Shown in pieces: positions 1-10,371 of a stretch of DNA of 64,000 bases. The DNA lies in NCBI RefSeq assembly GCF_026262505.1, contig NC_067208.1, positions 13,463,962 to 13,527,961 of the forward strand, given 5' to 3'. The stretch is from Trichomonas vaginalis G3 (taxonomy: Eukaryota; Parabasalia; Trichomonadida; Trichomonadidae). Positions within the stretch are counted from its first letter, which is position 1; the number at the start of each line of letters is the position of its first letter. Both the position numbers and the translations under genes were made by a program. Below the pieces are notes generated by a model. That model ran no database searches, was not told the DNA's origin, and worked only from the letters and a program-made list of their open reading frames with translations.

Positions 1-77
1 ATCGTAAAACTCCTGCGTTTCCTTACTGAAAAAATAACGTTATTTTTATTTAATATTAAAATTTTTATTTGATTGAA

Positions 78-314
78 ATGACAAATAAAGTCACTGAAGC
101 AATGAAACAAAAGTTTTTGGTAGAATACATTAAATCAGGAACTATTCCAGAAGGTTTTTACATTCATACTATGAAGGATGGTAGAGTTCAGTTTAGAAAG
201 ATAAAGCAACCATTAGATAGAGAAGGAATTTTGAGAAAGATTAAACTTCATGAGGACAACATTGCTAAACTTAGGAAGAAGTTAGAAGAGTTGGAGAAAG
301 GAAGAGAGTTATAA
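78..314 (+). CDS. Small Polinton-borne protein, 78 aa, function unknown
   Basis: The open frame extends a few codons upstream through TTG, but the first ATG is at 78, giving 78 residues. The protein is basic, with a short globular-looking N-terminal half (phrase GTIPEGFYIHTMKDGRVQF) and a C-terminal amphipathic helix rich in Lys, Leu and Glu, likely a short coiled coil. An AT-rich leader precedes it, as for other genes of this element class. I recognise no family. It is followed after about 17 nt by the half-site array at 332. Confidence 0.5.
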   Translation: MTNKVTEAMKQKFLVEYIKSGTIPEGFYIHTMKDGRVQFRKIKQPLDREGILRKIKLHEDNIAKLRKKLEELEKGREL

Positions 315-331
315 AGCAATGAATTCAACAG

Positions 332-377
332 GGTGAAAAAAGAGGTGAAAAAACAGGTGAGATCTCACCACTTCACC
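332..377 (+). promoter_or_regulatory. Palindromic half-site array (GGTGA type), about 100 nt upstream of the next gene
   Basis: GGTGA occurs at 332, 344 and 356, spaced exactly 12 nt. The third copy forms the 14-nt palindrome GGTGAGATCTCACC (356-369), and a further inverted TCACC follows at 373-377. The array lies about 100 nt before the ATG at 479 and points toward it. An almost identical array is found at 62,275-62,327. A promoter-proximal operator or replication-protein site is my inference. Confidence 0.55.
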
Positions 378-478
378 TAAATTTATTTTTGTGCTATGTT
401 TTCATACGTGTGAGGGTGGTGATATCATTAATTTTTAAGTTTATTTTATTTTTACTGAAAATTTTTATTTGGATGTAA

Positions 479-763
479 ATGACAGAACAAAAGCAACTCA
501 TTCGAATTCCACAGTATAACAAACATACATTTAAACATTTATTCTTCCTTCCTGAGTATAACATGTTCTTTACACTTCATCCTAGACCAGTTGACTTTTC
601 ATTGACTGTGTATAAAGATAGAAATAGTTATATCATTAAACCATACGATGACGAAGGTAAGTTATGTAAATTGTACGTTAAGAAGTTAGAGAAAGTTTAT
701 GGCTTCAAGTATGACTACAATAGGGTTAACACTGACGATGAAGATATAGAAGAAAATTTATGA
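479..763 (+). CDS. Small Polinton-borne protein, 94 aa, function unknown
   Basis: Starts at a true ATG preceded by an AT-rich leader (TTTATTTTATTTTTACTG) like those of the right-hand element. The 94-residue product has an aromatic- and His-rich N-terminal half (phrase HTFKHLFFLPEYNMFFTL) and a very acidic C-terminal tail of Asp and Glu. No membrane segment or catalytic motif is evident and I recognise no family. It is the last gene before the presumed terminal repeat. Its regulation probably involves the upstream array at 332-377. Confidence 0.5.
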   Translation: MTEQKQLIRIPQYNKHTFKHLFFLPEYNMFFTLHPRPVDFSLTVYKDRNSYIIKPYDDEGKLCKLYVKKLEKVYGFKYDYNRVNTDDEDIEENL

Positions 764-935
764 GAACGTTTATTTTTTCATTAGTGAGTTCGTTAGTGAA
801 GTGGTTGGCGGCTTTGTAAATATTTAAGGTTAGGTTAGTGTTGTCGTTTGTGTTGTAAAATATACGTTAACGGTTTTGTAAAGTGTCAAATTCACAAGTA
901 TTGGGTAAGGAGGCTCGCAGTGCCACAGTACCCAA

Positions 936-1439
936 CTAAGCCATACTAACTGGATCTGCTGGTTTGTAATCTCTTTTTGAAGATAAACCTGATTCCATCA
1001 TAAATTTTTCCACTTGATGATGCTTTATTTTTTGTAAATTGTCAAAAATTTGATCTTTTGTCAAATCTTCTATATTTTCAAATTCTTTTGCAATTTCTTC
1101 TTTTTCTTTCTCACAATCGGGATTTTGAGCAATATTTTGAAACCTTTTAATCAATAAATAAGTTTTTGAAATTCCTCCTTTATATTGTGAAACACAAGAA
1201 TTAATTAATTGTTTTTGCTCAAATGTTGGTGGATTTGGTTTTCTGCCGCGACTAACTTTTGGTAATTTGATTTCTTGAAGTTGAAATGCTTTTCTTATTG
1301 TATTTTCGGCAACATTCAATTTAATTTTACCATTTTCCAATTCAACTTCCTTTCCCACACTTTTGTAAGATTCACCTTCTTCTATTCTTCTTTTAGCTTC
1401 AAATAGCCATTCTCTGCTTATAGATTTGGCAGTAGTCAT
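936..1439 (-). pseudogene. Transposase-type helix-turn-helix protein fragment, 167 aa
   Basis: The minus-strand frame starts at ATG (1439). It reads an N-terminal helix-turn-helix (about residues 8-50, SREWLFEAKRRIEEGESYKS then VAENTIRKAF), a basic linker (SRGRKPNPP) and a second helical segment (about 72-100). That layout is typical of the DNA-binding N-terminus of DDE transposases and their domesticated relatives in trichomonads. No catalytic domain follows: the frame ends where the Polinton-like DNA begins, so the gene appears cut off by that insertion. The specific superfamily cannot be told from this part alone. Confidence 0.5.
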
Positions 1440-2002
1440 AAAAGTGGTCCTTCTTTTGTGATAAGATTCAAATTTGAATGTGGATGATAAATAAAAATCA
1501 AAAATAATTGTTATAATTTAAATGAAGAAGTAATTTAAAACGATTTTATTTATGATCAAATTTTATATATTTTTTTGGATCAAATCCATTTTAATAGAAT
1601 TTATATACTATTCATCTATTAGTAAACACTACCGTATATTATTTTTTAAGCTATCTTATTTTTTGAACTTTTATTCAAATCTTTGGTCGCAAGAAGAATT
1701 GCATGATAAATAAAAACATTTAATCAAAGTCAATTTTATTTTTCATATTCAAATGGACTGAGTGTTAACATTTAACATTTTTTGCTAATTGTCGTCAAAA
1801 ATTAGGCGTAAAGCAAAAATTGATATTTCATATGGTTTTATGATAGATAAGCATTATATTCCCACTCATTATATTCGTAAATTTTGAGGTTTATCCTTCG
1901 CTTTTAAGATCATTGAATTTGATTTTTATATAAAATAGTTATATATTAGAAAATATTATGAGTTTATGTGATATTATTTTTCAGAAGATTTCATTCTATA
2001 TG
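1440..2002. other. Gene-free AT-rich stretch
   Basis: Upstream of the helix-turn-helix fragment and before the 3.4-kb element. I see no open frame, inverted repeat or RNA gene. Confidence 0.6.
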
Positions 2003-2833
2003 CCTATGAAAGAGGTAGGGCAACGATAGGTCAAAAAGGCTTCTCTGATAGATTTCCTTGCCTTTTGGATATGCTATAATATATAGCCTAGCATGATAGG
2101 ATATGATGTCAAAAGTTCGAACATAACTTAGGATCTTGAGAAAAATGAAAAACAAAAATTACATAAAAAAGAAAAATTTTATCTAATTTGTTTTTTTGGA
2201 CCGAATAAGTAATTTTATTGAATTTCAATACGACACATAGATTTTATTATTAGTAATAAATATAATGGTTTACTATTAACAAGGAACCTAAACTAATGAA
2301 AATTTGATTTCAAATATTGTATATGATTATCATAGATTACCAAAATATATTGCTATTTATGAGGATATAATATTGATTATTAGTAAATCGTATAAATTTA
2401 ATAAATATACCATGAATATTGAATGAATTTCTTGATTCATAGGGGTAAAACGCGCTTTTATATGATTTAGACAGAGAATTTATGAGATGTAAATAACACA
2501 ATAAAGGTTTATATTGAATATTTTCTAAAAATAAATCGAAATTATAAAAAACAATACATTTATTCATTGAAACTACTTGGACAAATATGAAACAAGCATT
2601 CAGGCAATACTTTTGAGACTTCAACGCATCTGATAATTTTTATATAACTTCACCTCTTATGCTTAGAGTGGAGGTATTGAGATCGTATAAGTATAGATGA
2701 GCTCACATTCAGATATGATGTGTGAACTTCTGTTTTCACTGCAATTTTGAATCAGAATAAACTCAAAACAAGAATAAAATGATATACTCACTCTCTAAAT
2801 GTGTTCGAGATTTAAAGTTGTATGAATAAAACG

Positions 2834-2882
2834 ATTCATCTTTCGAAGCCTCCCATTTAATGAGAGACTTCGAAAGATGAAT
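2834..2882. repeat. 15-bp perfect hairpin inside the 3.4-kb element
   Basis: ATTCATCTTTCGAAG (2834-2848) pairs perfectly with CTTCGAAAGATGAAT (2868-2882) across a 19-nt loop. It is one of the strongest stems in this otherwise unstructured AT-rich stretch. Confidence 0.75.
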
Positions 2883-3308
2883 GTATTCATGTAGATGAAA
2901 TACTATATATGACCATGTGTGATACTAAAGATATCAAAATGTTCATTTTTAAGTGCAATAGAAGGGTTATCTCTCGTAAAATCTCAATTTAAGGAAGATT
3001 TAGAAAGAACTCCTTTCCTAAGTAGATAGTGTGTGGTTTCTGTCTTTTGGTTGATCAGGAACTATGAAATTAAGTCGGACAGAAAGAAGTTCTTTCCAAA
3101 ACAGACTCCAAATGAGTTGTTCGAAAAGAACTTCCTTCTGTATATGGATAATTGTAGTTACCGCACTGAAGTATGTGATTGTGATGATGGAGTTCTCGAT
3201 AAATCTAAAATCGGATTAAGATTAATTGAAAACTCAAGTAATTCTTTGAAATCTTGTGTTGTCTGGCACTATAATAACCAAAGAATGAGAATATTATGTT
3301 GAATGATG

Positions 3309-3354
3309 AGTACGTGTGCTCGGCATTCGCCGAGCGAATTGAGTTTAACGTACT
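3309..3354. repeat. Nested cruciform: GC-rich hairpin inside outer arms
   Basis: The inner stem GCTCGGC (3318-3324) pairs with GCCGAGC (3329-3335) around the 4-nt loop ATTC. Outer arms AGTACGT (3309-3315) and ACGTACT (3348-3354) are also perfect complements. The GC-rich core stands out from the AT-rich surroundings. Confidence 0.65.
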
Positions 3355-5572
3355 ATGAAAAGTGACAAATTTGGGCTTTTTTTCCTAGGGTTATGATCTC
3401 TTCCTTTCTGCTCAATACGACAGAAATGAAAGAATGAATTTGTACTCCCTAATTGATTACTACAATCTGTATCTATCTTTAACATAGAATTAGCTGCATT
3501 GTGATTTATACTCCAGAATTATTCAATTTAAGATCAACCTCGTAAATTTTAATCATATTGCACCAATACTCCTACGTTGAGATAAGAACATGATTATACA
3601 TACCAAAGCCCCATATTAAAAATCAAAATTTAGCACCTCCATTATGCAACCACATTATTCGTCGCAAATAAGTATATTTACGCATATTATGATGCATATT
3701 CACACAACTCGTATACATGAAAAGTTATTAAAATCAGACAAAATTATTGCAATAAGGAAAAAAAAACAACTTTATTATATATGTTAGTAATGAATTACAA
3801 ATATTTCTACAAAGAATGCTCAATACTTCATATAATCTTCGAATATTTCTTATTACAAGTTAATACATTTTGACTCGAACATGATAAACAAAAGCTGACA
3901 CGCTGATTACTACATTTATGAAAATATAGTACGTTTCCATTCATCTGTTTACTTGTTTTTGTTGGAATAAAATCATTTTTTTTTTCTTTCATGAAATAAG
4001 AATTTTGCTGCGAAAGCAATATCTCTAACAATAATTAATACATTACGTCAACTCTGGAATGAGTATTTATCAAATATGATATCAAAATCAAAAATTAGTT
4101 GTTTTTTATGAGTAAAAACGATGTAAATTGATTATTTGACTAATTATCAAATACTTTGATTTTCCAAATTTTTTTCGAAATTGATTTTTTCATGTGAAAA
4201 TTCAAATTGTTTAATTTCATTTTTGAAATTTTGAATTTTTTTTGGAATTTTGAGTTGATCAATTCAGCAGAATTGATAATGCTATTGCTTTAGGGCATAC
4301 CACAAGGTGATGAATAAAAGGTGAACATTAACAAATTATTTTAAATCACAAATATCATCCTCATCAACTTTAATTCTAAAAAGAACTGTACTGAATTATG
4401 AAAATGCATGATTTACATTATTAAAATCTTTGAATGAAAATAGTACAAGATAAGTTTTTATTCATTTTTAATTAGATTTAAACGAAAAACTACTCCATAT
4501 TAAAATTTAAGTCGAGAAATCGTATTTTGTTCTTATTTGTTAGCATTTTGTAGACATTCTAATCTTGAATTAATTTGTTACATGATATTATTAACAAATT
4601 TAACTGAAAAAATATGTTAATATGGAATAAACCATGATTATATAAGCTATCAATGCTATATATACATATGTAAAAGATTCATATTAACTCAATTAACAAA
4701 AATGATAGATTTTCATAAAGGTTCAATCTAGGTTCGTCCGAAAATTTTGATTTTTATATAGAAGACATAGTTTCATATACATAATTAAATTTTCAAACAA
4801 ATTTGATCATACCATTTATTAAGCAGGATAGTATATTAATTACTATCAGTATAAAAATATAAAAATGATTATATTTAATTATTGCATAATTTAGTCAAAG
4901 AGTTATAAGCCTCAAGTGATCGTTATCACCTTCAATGCACGTATACTTTATTGATTCATAGATATTTAATCTATGTTTGACATGTTGTTGTCGTCATTCG
5001 TTTTGTTCCCATTCTTCCTAAGTTAGAATTAGAGAATACACCATCCACATCATCTAATTTGGTCCTCAGCGATAGATTGGTTCATTTTGGAGGAGTCCCA
5101 TCAGACAGTTTTCGAGCACCAAATATCAAATTTTAATGTATACAAATCTTTAGTGATTTATCTCTTTTATGATGAGTAAAAGGTTTCTGCTCATCAACAT
5201 TTGATTTCCGACATATATGATTTCTAATTGCAATTATTTACTTTCTTTTTATAATCTAACTCTGTGACTCATACCATAAATTAATTATTGGAAAGTGTCA
5301 ATATGTTTGGCACAACGCATGGCGGAAGATACCAAACCATGCAGGGAATATGATACGTTTAAGATCTCCGAACTTTTTTTCCAAAAATTTTCTATCGTTG
5401 CCCTACCTCTCCTATGAAAAGTACTCTCAAAACTAACTTTTTCCTAATTATAATTATATCTAGAATATTGTATTATGCTTAGTATTATTTCATTTTTCTC
5501 ATTCAATTTAGAATTTACAAATGTCAAAAAATTGAGAGCTGTCACTTTTGATGAATTTCTGTTTATTACAAA

Positions 5573-7043
5573 GTCAATTTGGAAAATTGTTTTCATTTTA
5601 GGAGAATATAATTTTCCTTTTCGAAAATTTAAAAAGTGAGACGCGCAGGATTCGAACTTTTTTAAAAGTTGATTTAAATGAATTTTAGTGTGAAATATAA
5701 GGATAATATCATATTTAAAATAAGAATATACTAGTTTAAGTGGTATAATTTTTTTCGATAAATTCGAGAGCATGTACGTTTAGGGCATCAAAAGTGTCAA
5801 TTCGCTCAGCGAAAGCTGAGCTAGCTTCGTTCTCGAAAGAATAAGGAAGGAGTGAAGGAGAATGATACAGAAGTTGACACATTCATATCATTTCAACAAA
5901 TTTTGATCAAATTGAAATTCAATAAAATTCAATTCAATTCATATCCTTCAGTCAGTACATTGATATCCTTCTGCATCACAATGATAACTCGGGCATCAAT
6001 AGTTCTACAACTAACTCAGAAAAAAACAAGATTATTACTTCCTGCTTACAGCTTTTAAAAAGTTTCGATGATAAAAATCACTCTACTCTCGTTTATCGAC
6101 ATATGGTGATAGTAGGTAAACATATTCTTATCGATATTAATAAAAATATTTTTACGAAAATCTTATCCAATTAGAGAGTTATTCATAAAGTATATGATAA
6201 TTATAATTACTTTATCTTTGTTTTATCTTTGAATAAACAATTTAATTTAAATTGCATAATATTTTTTGGTTGAAAGACAGGAAACTTAGTTGAGTTTGTA
6301 TTATTTTTATCGTTTAATTCATCGTATCAGTGAGTGATCCAGATATTTAAGATATTTAGAAAAAATTTATTAATTTGATTAACAAATTTTAATCAAAATA
6401 GCAAAAATCTATTTGATAGCTGTAAACAAACAATAATTTTTATTTCAAGCAAAATCAATTATTTTCATCTAAACGTATAAAATTGTCAATTTTATGAGAA
6501 TAAATTGAAAATCTCATGAAATATAAAGGAGAGTAATATTTTTCAATTTTTTTCTCTCAAATATTTTCTATTGTGAATTTTCTTGTTATCAAAAAATAAT
6601 TTTAATATTTGTTTATTTCATTACATACAATAAAATTTTAAAAACTCTATTTCTTCTCAAGAAAATTTTTTCCTTCATATGAAGAAACATTTTGTTCTCC
6701 ATTTGATACTGAGTCTAAATCTCGATTTTTGAATTTTCTTCTTTCCAAATTTCTTTTTTCCAAATTAGAAGTTTAATTCAAATTTTCAATAGTTTATATA
6801 TTTTCTCAAACCGTCTTAGATTTTCTCACTTTTTAGGGATTTTCTCTCAAAATATACAAAAATAGTAATACCAATACATGTGTCTAATATACTTTAAAAC
6901 CATCGTGATAAAATTCAAAAACGAAGAGTTCTTCTCTCCAAATTTTTTTCAAAATCAAAAAAATGAGATAAAAAAGTACGTTTGGAAAATTCATTTTTAG
7001 CATTTTAGGAATTTTCTCACTTTTCTTCCAAATTGACATCCTT
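5573..7043. mobile_element. 1.47-kb non-autonomous TIR element, copy A
   Basis: Nearly identical over its length to 12,171-13,645 and, inverted, to 25,808-27,287. The right end carries the family terminus (…AATTGACATCCTT). The left end has lost or diverged in its first few bases but keeps GTCAATTTGG. No transposase frame is present; the short open frames inside are not convincing. It contains the hairpin GCTCAGC-GAAA-GCTGAGC at 5804-5821. Its right end sits inside a beta-helix surface-protein fragment, whose frame runs a few codons into the element. Confidence 0.8.
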
Positions 7044-7232
7044 ATCATAAATTAATAAATTTGCATTACTAATTAATACAGCCCCAAAAAACACAAAACT
7101 TTGGAAAATATTATCGTAAACTAATACATTTCCATCTTGATTGATAAATTGAGGTTTATTAAATCGATACTCGAGATTTAAACTTGAATATGAGCTTTTC
7201 CAAATATTATCTGGATCACTCAAACTCACGAA
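7044..7232 (-). pseudogene. Fragment of a Pmp-like beta-helix surface protein (paralogue 1)
   Basis: The minus-strand frame reads KFVSLSDPDNIW and continues through LNLEYRFNKPQFINQDGN to NLLIYDK, where the 1.47-kb element begins. It is the close paralogue of 10,250-10,371 plus the start of 7949-8797. No ATG begins it: stop codons lie just before the conserved KFV, as in the other copy. The family is a trichomonad surface or secreted right-handed beta-helix type. I judge this from the repeated N/F-x-N-rich rungs seen in the longer paralogue; exact function is unknown. Confidence 0.55.
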
Positions 7233-7284
7233 TTTCTATCAATACTACAAAATCTGTCACTTTTATCTATCTCTCAGAATATAT

Positions 7285-7770
7285 GGAAATCACATAATAT
7301 TCTTTTATGCATTAGACAACGAAGAAATGTTGTCACAAGCATATAAATATCAATTCATCTTTGATTATAATGCTCCAGTCTTAGAAATCACAACATGTCC
7401 AATTTTATACAGAAAAGCAACTTCCATCTCGATCATCACCAAGTTATCAGATCGTGATGGACCAGGCAATGTCAAGTTTGTCAGTTACCTCGACAACAGG
7501 AAGAACGAGACACTGAACTACACAGCAAATATCCATTATGATGACGGAAGACTGATATCGATAAGCAGTATCGTTTCAGTCCCAGTCCCAACAAAGACAG
7601 GAAGACACACGCTTTACATGTATGTTATTGATGCAACCAACGAAGTGAGTAACATCATTTCTACAACATTCTTGTTCGAAAATGTCTTTGAATCACATCT
7701 CAAAGAGAACCATTTCAAACGAAACACACGTCAACATCTTCTTTTCAGTCGAATAGTTGACATTGATTAA
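7285..7770 (+). pseudogene. Fragment of a repetitive Ig-like surface protein
   Basis: The first in-frame ATG is at 7327 (147 aa), but convincing coding sequence continues upstream of it without a start (GNHIIFFYALDNEE). This is therefore the C-terminal piece of a longer protein. The phrase YNAPVLEI followed by alternating hydrophobic strands (TSISIITKLSDRDGPGNVKF, then TGRHTLYMYVIDATNEVSN) fits the large trichomonad family of repeated Ig/cadherin-like extracellular modules. It is preceded head-to-head by the beta-helix fragment. No membrane anchor is visible before the stop. Confidence 0.45.
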
Positions 7771-8797
7771 TACATTTTACACTTTTGCATTTTATTTAAA
7801 AATGTAAAAGTCAAAATGTCTATTAAAACTCATGTGTTATCTCTAAATTTGCATGCCAAATGTGAGTGCTATATTGGTATATTCTTATTTATATTTTATT
7901 TTTAAAATTGTAAAGTATTCTCATTTGCGGAAATTAATCTTCTTTTAATCATACTATAATTGCAAGGAACAAATTCGAAAGCAATATCCGATATATGTTT
8001 GAATAAGAATATCGAATGGTATTGCAGACAATTTGATTAATGTTAAAGTTGCAGTACTTAATTGTTTTCCCGAACTTTACTGACGAAATACTATTTGCAT
8101 TATCTATTCTAACATTTGCACTATTTTTCTCACCCTTTTTCATTGTGTTATTTTGGGTGTTAGAGTAGTGAACATTGACATAACAATTACTATCAACAGC
8201 ACAAAATATATAATTGCATGCATTATCTCGGATATAACTGTCAGATATATCAATGTTTGCTGACGTTGTTCCTGAAATTAACCCCCAATTTCCATTTTGA
8301 ATATTTTTAATCAAATTTATTTTAGAAATTTTGCAAGTTGACTGATAATGGTACAAAAGACTTTCTTCATATGCAGTATTATTATAAAAATTGGAATTAT
8401 TTACTCTGACAGTGCTTGTGAAATAAAGTCCGTATGCTGTGTTCATTTCTCCAAAGTTAAATGTATCATTTACATAGCTTACTAGAATATCTCCATATAA
8501 TAAGCAAAATGAGAAATCATCTAGGGCGTTGCAATTGGAAATTGAAGAATCAAGGAAATAATTTTGGCCAGATTTAGCTGTAATGCTACAATAAACGCCA
8601 TTTTCTTCTCCAATTATATCATATGCACATATTTTATCTTGAACGCATCTGCCATTATCTTGCCTAATAGCATGATAATCTTGAACTTCAAAAAAATTAT
8701 AAAATTTGCAATCACAAATTAATAAATTAGCACTGCTAACTGATATTGCCCCAAAAAACACAAAATTTTGAAAATTGTTTTCATAAACTAATACATT

Positions 8798-10239
8798 GGG
8801 GCGGCGACAAATTTGCCCAGCCAGTAAAGTATTCAATTTTTTTGCATTTTTTAAGGGTGCACACGAGAGGATCATGTAAACTTCAGAATTTAGCTTCTTA
8901 AGGGTGCACCCGTATGTACGTTTATTTGAGAGGAGGAGGATTACCCTCTCAATTTTGAGGGATTCGTTAGTTTATTTTCTCGATGAATATGCAATAAAAT
9001 TTGATTTTTACCTTATCAATATACTTCATATAATATACACATGTTCATGTAAAAACTTTTTTCCAAAATCCTCAGGAATTAAGGAATTTTTGAATTTTAA
9101 GAATTTTTTTCGAATTTTTTCGAAAAAAAAAATATTTTCAGAACAGCCTTAACGGCTAAGATTTAGGAACAATGTTAAGTATCAAAAAGAAAGGAGGTCT
9201 GATATAGACAACATATATCGTTGAAGGTTGAAAAAATCTCTAATATTTGAGCCCAAAATTTCAAATTTTAATTTTTTGAAAAAAGAGGCCACCCGTATGT
9301 ACGTTTATTTGAGAGGAGGAGGATTATATTTTTGAAAGGGTGAAACATTATGAATATGTTAATTATATAATAATATGTATTATTATAAAAAAGAAAAAAT
9401 AAATCACGTTAAAATTTTTCTTTCTTGATTTTTTACAAAATCTACTTAGAATTATGCAAAATATGACTAAATAATTATAAATTTCAAGTTAAATTTTAAT
9501 TTTGATAAATAATTTAAATTTCAAAATATCAAGTTCAGTTCGACTATGTATGTAGTAATTCCTCAATAAAGTGCCAAAACCCTATTAAAATATATGAACA
9601 TTTTCAACATTTTAATGTTTTTATTTAAAAATTTGTTGGAATATGAGCTTCAAACAATTATTATGTAAATAGGTAGCCAAGATAATGCCTAAAAATAAGG
9701 TTCTAAATTCTGAAGTTTACATGATCCTCTTGTGTGCGCCCTTAAAAAAATGCAAAAAAATGTAATAAAATAAAAAAATTTTTAGTATCGATAATCTGAA
9801 ATATGTTGTTTACTTAAGCCGCTCGCTTCGCTCGCGGCTTAGTTTCGTACAATCTTTTTTCGAATCTGTTCTTTTCGTCAGCCGCGAGCGAAGCGAGTGG
9901 CTTAGTTTCGTAATTTCATACAATCTTTTTTCGAATCTGTTCTTTTCTTAAGCCGCGAGCGAAGCGAGTGGCTTAGTTTCGTAATTTCATACAATTATTT
10001 TTCGAATTTGTTCTTTTTGTCAACCGCGAGCGAAGCGAGTGGCTTTTTATTTTTTAAAAATTTTTTTCTTTCTTACTTTTTTTCCCCCTTACTTACAAAT
10101 TTGATAGTAACTTACCAAATCTTTCTATCATATAATAATAAATTAATCCATTTTTTGTTTCAAATCTGACGCTTTACATTTCTGACATGTAAACTTGTCA
10201 CTTTTCACTTCGCCTCACTGGGCAAGTTTGTGCCCCCCT
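8798..10239. mobile_element. 1442-bp non-autonomous DNA transposon (MULE-like), copy 1
   Basis: Starts GGGGCGGCGACAAATTTGCC and ends CTGGGCAAGTTTGTGCCCCC plus T, imperfect inverted repeats of about 22 bp. It is flanked by the identical 10-bp direct repeat CTAATACATT (8788-8797 and 10,240-10,249). Inside is a second inverted repeat of about 65-70 bp (near 8826-8890 and 9693-9765). There is also a repeated block (8906-8941 and 9292-9327) and a tandem GC-rich hairpin array (9814-10,045). No transposase is encoded. The 10-bp duplication fits Mutator-like transposition; the family name is inference. It disrupts the beta-helix gene. Confidence 0.8.
9814..10045. repeat. Tandem GC-rich palindrome array, about 4 units
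   Basis: Four units of roughly 65-70 bp each carry a GC-rich palindromic core (GCGAGCGAAGCGAG, preceded by CCGC or GCC) followed by a T-rich tail ending TTCGAATCTGTTC. The first unit is in opposite or symmetric form, with TAAGCCGC pairing GCGGCTTA. The same array recurs at 34,362-34,601 in the second copy. Confidence 0.75.
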
Positions 10240-10371
10240 CTAATACATTTCCATCTTGATTGATGAATTGAGGCTCATTAAATCTGTATTCGAGATTTAA
10301 ATTTGGATATGAATTTTTCCAAATATCATTCGGATCACTCAATCTAACAAATTTCTATTAATTAGTTGCGT

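Larger units (their letters stand above)
1..935. mobile_element. Terminal part of a Polinton-like (Maverick) element, left edge of window
   Basis: This stretch carries two short plus-strand genes and a palindromic half-site array (332-377) nearly identical to one in the large right-hand element (62,275-62,327), so it belongs to the same or a sister family. Beyond the last gene (764-935) lies a gene-free tract richer in G and C, ending near GGGTACTGTGGCACTGCGAG (read on the minus strand), which I take as the terminal repeat region. It abuts a helix-turn-helix gene fragment that stops at the junction. The element starts outside the window, so its size and state cannot be judged. The family assignment rests on shared array and leader style, not on a capsid or polymerase gene. 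Confidence 0.5.
2011..5410. mobile_element. 3.4-kb DNA transposon with 19-bp perfect TIRs and 8-bp target duplication
   Basis: The ends are perfect inverted copies of AGAGGTAGGGCAACGATAG (2011-2029 and 5392-5410). They are flanked by the identical 8-bp direct repeat CCTATGAA (2003-2010 and 5411-5418), the hallmark of cut-and-paste insertion. The 3400-bp interior has no long frame. The best open stretch is 89 codons without an ATG (3033-3302), and I recognise no transposase, so the copy is non-autonomous or eroded. Two strong hairpins lie inside (2834-2882 and 3309-3354). An 8-bp duplication fits hAT or MULE-like transposition, but the TIR does not match a family I can name. Confidence 0.8.
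7949..10371 (-). pseudogene. Pmp-like beta-helix surface protein, interrupted by a DNA transposon (paralogue 2)
   Basis: The N-terminal part (10,371-10,250) reads KFVRLSDPNDIW to FINQDGN. A 1442-bp transposon with a 10-bp target duplication follows, and the frame resumes at 8797 with NVLVYENNFQNFVFFGAISV and continues to 7949. The body has many short beta-strand rungs (SNFYNNTAY, DISDSYIRDNACNYIFCA), typical of right-handed beta-helix proteins, and a hydrophobic C-terminus (LLSNLFLAIIV). An apparent ATG at 8875 is transposon sequence, not the gene's start. No ATG precedes KFV. The product would have been surface or secreted; this copy is inactive. Confidence 0.6.

Noticed and set aside
2337-2624. 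95-codon minus-strand open stretch
   Set aside because: Low-complexity AT-driven composition, no family, inside a non-coding transposon.
3033-3302. 89-codon open stretch inside the 3.4-kb element
   Set aside because: Begins at GTG with no ATG, no recognisable domain; could be an eroded transposase piece but cannot be supported.
5852-6058. 68-72-codon open stretch repeated in all three 1.47-kb elements
   Set aside because: Starts at GTG; shared only through element identity; no domain.
8798-8875. Apparent N-terminus of the beta-helix frame (and the matching start near 33,218 for the ankyrin frame)
   Set aside because: These codons are transposon terminal sequence, not part of either host gene.
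8904-9152. 82-codon open stretch repeated at 33,247-33,495
   Set aside because: Starts at GTG, lies in the non-autonomous transposon and is repeated only because the element is; no coding signature.
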